A stretch of 24,853 nucleotides of DNA from a virus: IMG/VR virus record IMGVR_UViG_3300025073_000161, positions 1-24,853 of that record; one strand, given 5' to 3'. Position numbers and translations under genes: made by a program. A model generated the notes under the pieces. It saw only the letters and a program-made list of their open reading frames with translations, made no database searches and was not told the DNA's origin. The stretch's first letter is position 1; each line of letters begins with the position of its first letter. Below, piece by piece: positions 22,213-24,853 of the stretch.

Positions 22213-22755
22213 TTACCTATCAAAATTTAAAATCTGCTCTACGACACTATCCAATTCTTCACGCCCAGCATATTTTGTGCATACCTCGCGCAGCAGAACA
22301 TCTATCACGGCGCTGTACAGTTGTTCAAATTCATCCTGCACCATCTTTGCGAAACTGATTGATTTTGCCTCCAATTTCATCCGGCCTTTAAGATCGAACA
22401 CCTGATCGTAGTACCCGGCAAGAATGGTTATGTCTGAACGGAACCGCTCGAAATTTTTCTCAACTGGCTTGCCTTTGTGCGTCTTGTGTTTCCGGTCTGG
22501 TTCCCACGCATCAAAGCCGACCTGAAACAGCGCGAACATTTTCCGGTGAAATTTTGGGTTGCGCTGGAAGATGAATTCAACAGTGAAAATTTCACCTGCA
22601 TCCATGCGCTTGATCTGCGTCCACAACCTTTTCCACATTTTTTTATCAGCATCGCTCATGCCGCACAAGCAGCCGAAAAGGAAGCCTGATACAGCCTCAG
22701 CAACCGCTGAGATAGGCCACGGGAAGCCGGTGCGGACGATAGTTATGCGACTCAT
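22213..22755 (-). CDS. DUF1367 family phage protein, 180 aa
   Basis: Start ATG 22755 overlaps the upstream stop (ATGA). Family hallmarks are clear: EIFTVEFIFQRNPKFHRKMFALFQVGFDAWEP at about 55-86, GKPVEKNFERFRSDITILAGYYDQVFDLKG at about 95-124, and EAKSISFAKMVQDEFEQLYSAVIDVLL at about 129-155, ending ELDSVVEQILNFD. DUF1367 proteins are common in prophages of Proteobacteria near replication or recombination genes. Their molecular function is not established; a role in DNA metabolism is suspected from context. The first 45 residues include a hydrophobic Cys-containing stretch (AVSGFLFGCLCG) less typical of the family. The gene is in the right-hand operon, driven by the promoter at 22973-23000. 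Confidence 0.88.
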   Translation of the reverse strand: MSRITIVRTGFPWPISAVAEAVSGFLFGCLCGMSDADKKMWKRLWTQIKRMDAGEIFTVEFIFQRNPKFHRKMFALFQVGFDAWEPDRKHKTHKGKPVEKNFERFRSDITILAGYYDQVFDLKGRMKLEAKSISFAKMVQDEFEQLYSAVIDVLLREVCTKYAGREELDSVVEQILNFDR

Positions 22756-22949
22756 TTATTTTCACCTTTCACGATAATTCTGCGGCATTCGTCCATCAGT
22801 TTGGTTATTGTGCATTCAGGCATTTTTTCGCTGTTTTTTCCGTTGTATCTGAGCCAGTAACGACCTTTCCACGGCTGCGGTATAAGTTCGAGTTTGTGCA
22901 ACTTTTCGTCAACAACTATCGTGACCCTGACTGTTGCTTTTTGTCTCAA
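22752..22949 (-). CDS. Unknown small phage protein with TTG start, 65 aa
   Basis: The frame begins with TTG 22949, five bases after GGGGTG. The promoter at 22973-23000 would start transcription about 17 bases upstream, so this start fits both signals. The product (RQKATVRVTIVVDEKLHKLE and on) has a basic beta-rich N-terminal half and an amphipathic C-terminal helix (TITKLMDECRRIIVKG), with a PWKGRYWLRYNG aromatic strand between. No family is recognised. It is coupled to the DUF1367 gene by an ATGA overlap and is the first gene of that operon. Confidence 0.75.
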   Translation of the reverse strand: MRQKATVRVTIVVDEKLHKLELIPQPWKGRYWLRYNGKNSEKMPECTITKLMDECRRIIVKGENK

Positions 22950-22972
22950 AATTTCACCCCGCGAATGTGTTA

Positions 22973-23007
22973 ATTATGGCTATTTTGTTGAGTTTATCAA
23001 TAGCTAT
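22973..23007 (-). promoter_or_regulatory. Promoter of the right-hand operon with palindromic element
   Basis: On the minus strand, TTGATA (22995-23000) and CATAAT (22973-22978) are 16 bases apart, a good sigma70-type promoter. The 65-aa gene's ribosome site lies just downstream. Overlapping the -35 box is CAATAGCTAT (plus strand, 22998-23007), with an ATAGCTAT palindromic centre, which also occurs exactly at 20958-20967. It may be an operator. Confidence 0.55.
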
Positions 23008-23046
23008 CGTTAAAAAGTTTATTTTTGTGAGCGGTGTACATCATAC

Positions 23047-23053
23047 GTTATGC
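23047..23053 (+). other. Left junction of the cassette array (core GTTATGC)
   Basis: The core GTTATGC opens the first cassette and matches the R'' core GCATAAC of the attC at 23362. No L' arm, inverse core or recognisable attI structure lies to its left, only the AT-rich promoter region of the right-hand operon. Either this is a secondary recombination site in the phage, or the neighbouring attC has been deleted. Confidence 0.65.
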
Positions 23054-23236
23054 CCCAACACGCCAAGGCCGCCCGGCCAAGATGCAGTCGGTGTCGTCAA
23101 TCCGTTGCGCCTGCGCTTGCAAAGGCTTTCGCAGTGCATCGGGCATCTGGTTCAGCGTCTGCCAGTTCTTTTCCTGCTGGCAACCGCCGCACTCCCCGTT
23201 GCCGAGGCAGTAGTGGGTAATTCCGTTCTCGCTCAT
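23048..23236 (-). CDS. Cassette gene: small Cys-rich protein, 62 aa
   Basis: Start ATG 23236 overlaps the stop of the upstream 45-aa gene (ATGA). The N-terminal region has Cys10, Cys16 and Cys19 (HYCLGNGECGGC), suggesting a small metal-binding knuckle, followed by a Gln/Arg-rich helix (NQMPDALRKPLQAQAQRID). The TAA stop is provided by the core GTTATGC that opens the cassette, read on the opposite strand, so the gene fills the cassette exactly to its edge. Small Cys-motif proteins like this are frequent in phage early regions; the function is unknown. Confidence 0.75.
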   Translation of the reverse strand: MSENGITHYCLGNGECGGCQQEKNWQTLNQMPDALRKPLQAQAQRIDDTDCILAGRPWRVGA

Positions 23237-23370
23237 TGCGGCCTTTCCTCTTCGTCAAAGGTCATTTCTTCCGGGTGCGGCACGCTGTCGTGCGCAATCA
23301 CCCCATCCTCATCGGCCGGCAGGAACCGCCCGCACACCAGGCACCAGTACCCATCGTCGTGGCATAACAT
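23233..23370 (-). CDS. Cassette gene: small CxxC protein, 45 aa
   Basis: ATG 23370 lies inside the attC at 23362-23433, and the core GCATAAC encodes part of the first codons (MLCHDD). The product has Cys3, Cys10 and Cys13 (YWCLVCGRF) and His4, a possible zinc site, followed by an acidic tail (DEDGVIAHD, TFDEEERPQ). There is no clear Shine-Dalgarno. It starts five bases after the Lar-like stop, so translation is probably coupled. It overlaps the 62-aa gene by ATGA. Together the two form the whole coding content of the first cassette. Confidence 0.7.
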   Translation of the reverse strand: MLCHDDGYWCLVCGRFLPADEDGVIAHDSVPHPEEMTFDEEERPQ

Positions 23371-23433
23371 TTCGGTCAACGCGGACGCTCCGCCGATAAA
23401 GCCGGCTCCGCGCCGGTTACCTTCACGTTAGAG
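23362..23433 (+). other. attC site 1 (72 bp)
   Basis: R'' GCATAAC (23362-23368) and R' GTTAGAG (23427-23433) flank an imperfect hairpin. The left arm reads GGT[C]AAC[G]CGG[A]CGC against GGT AAC CGG CGC on the right, giving three extra unpaired bases at C23377, G23381 and A23385. The extra bases being in the left arm set the orientation as plus. The site encodes the last 16 or so residues of the Lar-like protein and the start of the 45-aa gene. Confidence 0.88.
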
Positions 23434-23681
23434 CGCTTGTTCCAGTGATCGGTAGCCACGCCCTCCAGCCACGCCATGCCGAACCGCATTGCCGCATCAG
23501 TCCGCTGCACGCGGCACTGTTTGCATTTGATTGTCACGCTTCTTTTTGCCGAGAATTTATTGCCTTTGTGCAGCATTTCAGGTTCGCCCCCGCAAAACGG
23601 GCATGGCAAAAGGCGCTCTAACTTTCCGCTCAACTCAGACCCGCCTACAGCGTCATCGTTTGCATATTGTGGTGTGTTCAT
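23376..23681 (-). CDS. Cassette gene: Lar-like restriction-alleviation family zinc protein
   Basis: A 101-aa product with the Lar-family signature: LLPCPFCGGEPEM with Cys27 and Cys30, IKCKQC with Cys53 and Cys56, and the closing DHWNKRSN near 78-85. The four cysteines form a zinc ribbon. The founding member of the family (Rac prophage Lar) relieves host type I restriction; many other members are uncharacterised. Start ATG 23681 overlaps the 82-aa stop (ATGA) and has GGAG nine bases upstream. About 22 N-terminal residues are encoded inside attC site 2 and the last 16 inside attC site 1, so both ends of the protein are made of recombination-site sequence while the conserved core is cassette-specific. 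Anti-restriction function is plausible but not shown. Confidence 0.85.
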   Translation of the reverse strand: MNTPQYANDDAVGGSELSGKLERLLPCPFCGGEPEMLHKGNKFSAKRSVTIKCKQCRVQRTDAAMRFGMAWLEGVATDHWNKRSNVKVTGAEPALSAERPR

Positions 23682-23738
23682 AGTTTTTTGCTCCGTTCGT
23701 CGTTCACTGTTGGCGGGCTGGTTAGCTCCACGTTGGGC
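23616..23738 (+). other. attC site 2 (123 bp, long VCR-like)
   Basis: R'' CTCTAAC (23616-23622) and R' GTTGGGC (23732-23738). The left arm GCT[C]AAC[T]CAG[A]CCCGCC pairs exactly with GCTAACCAGCCCGCC from the right arm, apart from extra bases C23631, T23635 and A23639. The R'' is the reverse complement of GTTAGAG, the opening core of the same cassette at 23427. The central part is long, giving a length similar to Vibrio VCR sites. It overlaps the junction of the Lar-like and 82-aa genes. Confidence 0.82.
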
Positions 23739-23926
23739 GTCACCGGATATGCTACGTTCAACGCATCACGCAGCTTCCCCAATCCGTCCACTCCCCACAC
23801 AACCACACTTTCCGCTGGTTGATATGTATGCTCACTTGCATCTGCTGGAGACACAATCGTCATTAGGTTTTTATCTGTGTTCAGCCTTGCAATACACCAC
23901 CCCAAATCTATTACGGTTATCATCAT
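23678..23926 (-). CDS. Cassette gene: unknown protein, 82 aa
   Basis: Start ATG 23926 (a second ATG follows at 23923) with GAGGAG upstream. The product has a hydrophobic beta-strand start (MITVIDLGWCIARLN), a second strand (KNLMTIVSPAD), EHTYQPAESVVVWGVDGLGKLRDAL and a polar tail. Its last 20 or so residues (from NVELTSPP) are encoded inside attC site 2. The gene begins about 25 bases left of attC site 3. No family is recognised; the short alternating strand-helix pattern suggests a small globular domain. Confidence 0.75.
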   Translation of the reverse strand: MMITVIDLGWCIARLNTDKNLMTIVSPADASEHTYQPAESVVVWGVDGLGKLRDALNVAYPVTPNVELTSPPTVNDERSKKL

Positions 23927-23948
23927 CTATCTCCTCGTTGAAAAAGCC

Positions 23949-24011
23949 GCCCAACCCGGCGGTCAAGAGGGATCGCCCAAAAGCGGGCGACCCCTTACCT
24001 CTACGTTGGGC
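23949..24011 (+). other. attC site 3 (63 bp)
   Basis: R'' GCCCAAC (23949-23955) and R' GTTGGGC (24005-24011), extended outward to a perfect 10-bp inverted repeat (GCCGCCCAAC/GTTGGGCGGC). The left arm GGT[C]AAG[A]GGG[A]TCGCCC pairs with the right arm except for extra bases C23964, A23968 and A23972. The loop is AAAA. The CAAGAGGGA stretch and the CCCCTTA before R' closely resemble Vibrio VCR arms. Confidence 0.92.
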
Positions 24012-24193
24012 GGCAGTAGCGCGTGGTTGGCGCGGGCCTTTGCCCATCGCACGAATTCCTCGGGAGATGCAAGCTCCTGCCATTTTCGCCAATCCGCATC
24101 GACGATGGCCTGTAACGTTTCTCGCATACGCATGTTGTCCGCCACCAGTGCCGCTTCGATGTCGATTTTCAGTATTGTTTCAATAGCTGCCAT
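23963..24193 (-). CDS. Cassette gene: unknown helical protein, 76 aa
   Basis: The open frame can be extended to a TTG at 24232, but that start lies in attC sequence without a ribosome site. ATG 24193 follows GGGGGG and gives MAAIETILKIDIEAALVADN. The protein is helical with a Trp-rich centre (ADWRKWQELASPEEFVRWAKARA), a pattern common in small phage proteins. The last 15 or so residues (from NVEVRG) are encoded inside attC site 3, where the stop also lies. The gene starts 22 bases left of attC site 4 and fills its cassette. The family is not recognised. Confidence 0.75.
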   Translation of the reverse strand: MAAIETILKIDIEAALVADNMRMRETLQAIVDADWRKWQELASPEEFVRWAKARANHALLPPNVEVRGRPLLGDPS

Positions 24194-24214
24194 ATTCCCC
24201 CCATGGTTAAAGCC

Positions 24215-24298
24215 GCCCAACCCGGCGCTCAAGTTCGTTCCGCCTTCGGCTCCACGGGACTGCGCAAAAGCGCGCAGCCCCTTAGCTACACGTTATGC
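24215..24298 (+). other. attC site 4 (84 bp, with a 22-base insertion in the left arm)
   Basis: R'' GCCCAAC (24215-24221) and R' GTTATGC (24292-24298). The cores do not match each other but match their own cassettes, as expected in an assembled array. The left arm reads GCT[C]AAG, then 22 extra bases (24234-24255), then GGG[A]CTGCGC; the right arm complement is GCTAAGGGGCTGCGC. The insertion replaces the middle extra base and can form a small CCG/CGG hairpin of its own. The loop is AAAA. Confidence 0.88.
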
Positions 24299-24459
24299 CC
24301 CACCTTCGCGGCCTTGATCTTCGCCCGAAGGAAATACCCGCCACCAAGTTGCAGGCACTTTGCCCATTCAGCATCAGTCGCCCGAAAGTTCCGATTGCGC
24401 ATCTTCTCACCGTCTTTTGCGATGGGTGGACGGCCTTTGGTTACTGTTGATTTAGCCAT
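24286..24459 (-). CDS. Cassette gene: small basic protein, 57 aa
   Basis: ATG 24459 lies inside the end of the 53-aa gene (19-base overlap) and the stop is in attC site 4. The product is basic: MAKSTVTKGRPPIAKDGEK, then RNFRATDAEWAKCLQLGGG, then YFLRAKIKAAKVGHNV. The (F)RATDAEWAK-xx-LGG-x-FLR pattern recalls small phage proteins predicted to have a strand-helix-helix, ribbon-helix-helix-like arrangement. If that is right it could bind DNA, perhaps the palindrome in its own promoter, but this is only an inference. The last four or so residues are encoded by attC. Confidence 0.72.
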   Translation of the reverse strand: MAKSTVTKGRPPIAKDGEKMRNRNFRATDAEWAKCLQLGGGYFLRAKIKAAKVGHNV

Positions 24460-24602
24460 GTTTCATATTCTGTTGTTGTCTGGAAAACCATCCAGCCGTT
24501 GTCTACTGGTGCAATCTCTGTGAAGTCAACACCATCATCCACGCATGCATTGTGTACATCCTCAAGGGTGGCATAGTCCCGATCACTAAAAAATTTGCTC
24601 AT
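24441..24602 (-). CDS. Cassette gene: small acidic protein, 53 aa
   Basis: ATG 24602 has GGAG eight bases upstream and lies about 25 bases after the predicted start of the cassette promoter. The product is acidic (MSKFFSDRDYATLEDVHNAC, then VDDGVDFTEIAPVDNGWMVF, then QTTTEYETWLNQQ), with a short helix followed by strands ending in a Trp-containing helix. It is the first gene of a two-gene, self-promoted cassette with a basic partner overlapping its end. A small acidic protein plus small basic protein with a palindromic operator recalls toxin-antitoxin or regulator pairs, but neither protein is recognised. Confidence 0.72.
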   Translation of the reverse strand: MSKFFSDRDYATLEDVHNACVDDGVDFTEIAPVDNGWMVFQTTTEYETWLNQQ

Positions 24603-24633
24603 GATATTTACTCCGTTTGGTTAATGTGCAAAC

Positions 24634-24662
24634 AGTATAATTATGTAATTACATAATGTCAA
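24634..24662 (-). promoter_or_regulatory. Strong cassette-borne promoter with 18-bp palindromic operator
   Basis: On the minus strand, TTGACA (24657-24662) and TATACT (24634-24639) are exactly 17 bases apart, close to the sigma70 consensus. The spacer is a perfect palindrome, ATTATGTAATTACATAAT (24640-24657), so a dimeric repressor binding there would block the promoter. It reads leftward into the 53-aa gene and onward through the cassette genes. It begins one base after the stop of the rightmost partial gene. Confidence 0.82.
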
Positions 24663-24663
24663 G

Positions 24664-24853
24664 CTATTTCGCAAGTACATAAACGGCGGGGCATAACCCT
24701 GCATTCGAGCGGGACAGGCCAAAAGCGGCCTGCCCCTCAATTTGAACGTTAGCCGCCTTGAGTCCGGCAGCATGCCCCACCCAGTAACCAGTGATAAATA
24801 GGTCTAGTGCTCCTTCTGGAAGTTCTAATGGCGCTTCTGATATTCCGTCTAGC
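24664..24853 (-). CDS. Partial phage gene running into attC site 5, N-terminus outside window
   Basis: The last 62 codons of a leftward gene whose start lies beyond the window. The visible part is acidic and then has GYWVGHAAGLKAANVQ, a helix typical of C-termini of small phage proteins of about 80-150 residues. From about ANVQIEGQ onward the sequence is encoded by attC site 5 (24691-24754), and the stop lies 25 bases beyond it, directly before the cassette promoter. The read-through tail probably has no conserved function. The family is not recognised. Confidence 0.7.
   Translation of the reverse strand, partial: LDGISEAPLELPEGALDLFITGYWVGHAAGLKAANVQIEGQAAFGLSRSNAGLCPAVYVLAK
24691..24754 (+). 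other. attC site 5 (64 bp)
   Basis: R'' GCATAAC (24691-24697) and R' GTTAGCC (24748-24754). The left arm ATT[C]GAG[C]GGG[A]CAGGCC pairs exactly with the complement of the right arm, ATTGAGGGGCAGGCC, apart from extra bases C24706, C24710 and A24714. The loop is AAAA. R'' matches the opening core GTTATGC of the same cassette at 24292. The R' GTTAGCC opens a sixth cassette that leaves the window. Confidence 0.92.

Larger units (their letters stand above)
23047..24754 (+). mobile_element. Integron-type gene cassette array (attC cluster without integrase) inside the phage operon
   Basis: Five attC sites in plus orientation delimit five complete cassettes: 23048-23427, 23428-23732, 23733-24005, 24006-24292 and 24293-24748. 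A sixth cassette starts at 24749. The opening core of each cassette is the exact reverse complement of the R'' core of its own attC: GTTATGC/GCATAAC, GTTAGAG/CTCTAAC, GTTGGGC/GCCCAAC (twice), GTTATGC/GCATAAC. This is the pattern left by independent circular cassettes and is hard to obtain by chance. All genes inside run on the minus strand, opposite to the usual gene-to-attC orientation but collinear with the phage genes. No integrase or attI is visible in the window, so it is a CALIN-like array; an integrase could lie outside or in the host. Confidence 0.9.

Noticed and set aside
24194-24232. N-terminal extension of the 76-aa cassette gene from TTG 24232
   Set aside because: The extra residues are encoded by attC site 4 and no ribosome site precedes the TTG; ATG 24193 follows a G-rich ribosome site.
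23949-24298. attC hairpins read simply as intrinsic terminators
   Set aside because: None is followed by a T-run on the minus strand, and the R''/R' cores with asymmetric extra bases are not expected of terminators.
23047-24754. CRISPR array or simple tandem repeats as the explanation of the repeated hairpins
   Set aside because: Spacing is irregular (about 255-455 bases), the intervals are coding, arms differ in sequence but keep attC geometry, and cores match cassette by cassette.
1-24853. Integron integrase, phage integrase, RNA polymerase or diversity-generating retroelement
   Set aside because: No tyrosine-recombinase, single-subunit RNA polymerase or reverse-transcriptase motif was seen in any long frame of the window.

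Overview
The window is part of a tailed-phage (or prophage) genome read entirely from the minus strand, so transcription runs from high to low coordinates. No bacterial housekeeping gene is visible. Strong Shine-Dalgarno sequences, a DUF1367-type gene, a Lar-type gene and integron attC sites all suggest a Gram-negative, probably proteobacterial, host. There is no tape-measure or sheath gene. Adaptor, nozzle-like, fibre and several internal or ejection-type proteins are present instead, which points to a short-tailed (podovirus-like) virion.

The left and middle part (1-20442) is the late module. In order of transcription it holds a 95-aa and a 37-aa protein, small and large terminase, a beta-rich virion protein, portal, a small protein, scaffold, an N4-gp56-type major capsid protein, two paralogous decoration-type proteins, a conserved hypothetical, adaptor, nozzle-like protein, an inserted HNH endonuclease, tail fibre, a holin-like protein and an M15 endolysin. 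A run of internal virion proteins follows, the last and largest of which leaves the window at base 1. Genes are packed with ATGA or TAATG overlaps. Intercistronic hairpins flank the capsid/decoration genes.

A tandem pair of intrinsic terminators at 20461-20538 separates this module from the right-hand part (20606-22949). That part holds small phage genes: a DUF1367 protein, a release-factor-like protein without GGQ, and several unknown proteins. It has its own promoter near 22973-23000.

The most striking segment is 23047-24754: five integron attC sites in a row, all in plus orientation, delimiting five complete gene cassettes plus the edge of a sixth. In every cassette the opening core (GTTATGC, GTTAGAG or GTTGGGC) is the exact reverse complement of the R'' core of that cassette's own attC, as expected if each was once a free circle. 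All five sites show the same asymmetric extra bases in the left arm. The cassette genes (a Lar-like zinc protein, two small Cys-rich proteins and other small phage-type proteins) all lie antisense to the attC direction, collinear with the phage operon. Their starts and ends are encoded inside the attC sites. One cassette has a strong sigma70-type promoter with an 18-bp perfect palindrome in its spacer. No integron integrase lies in the window.
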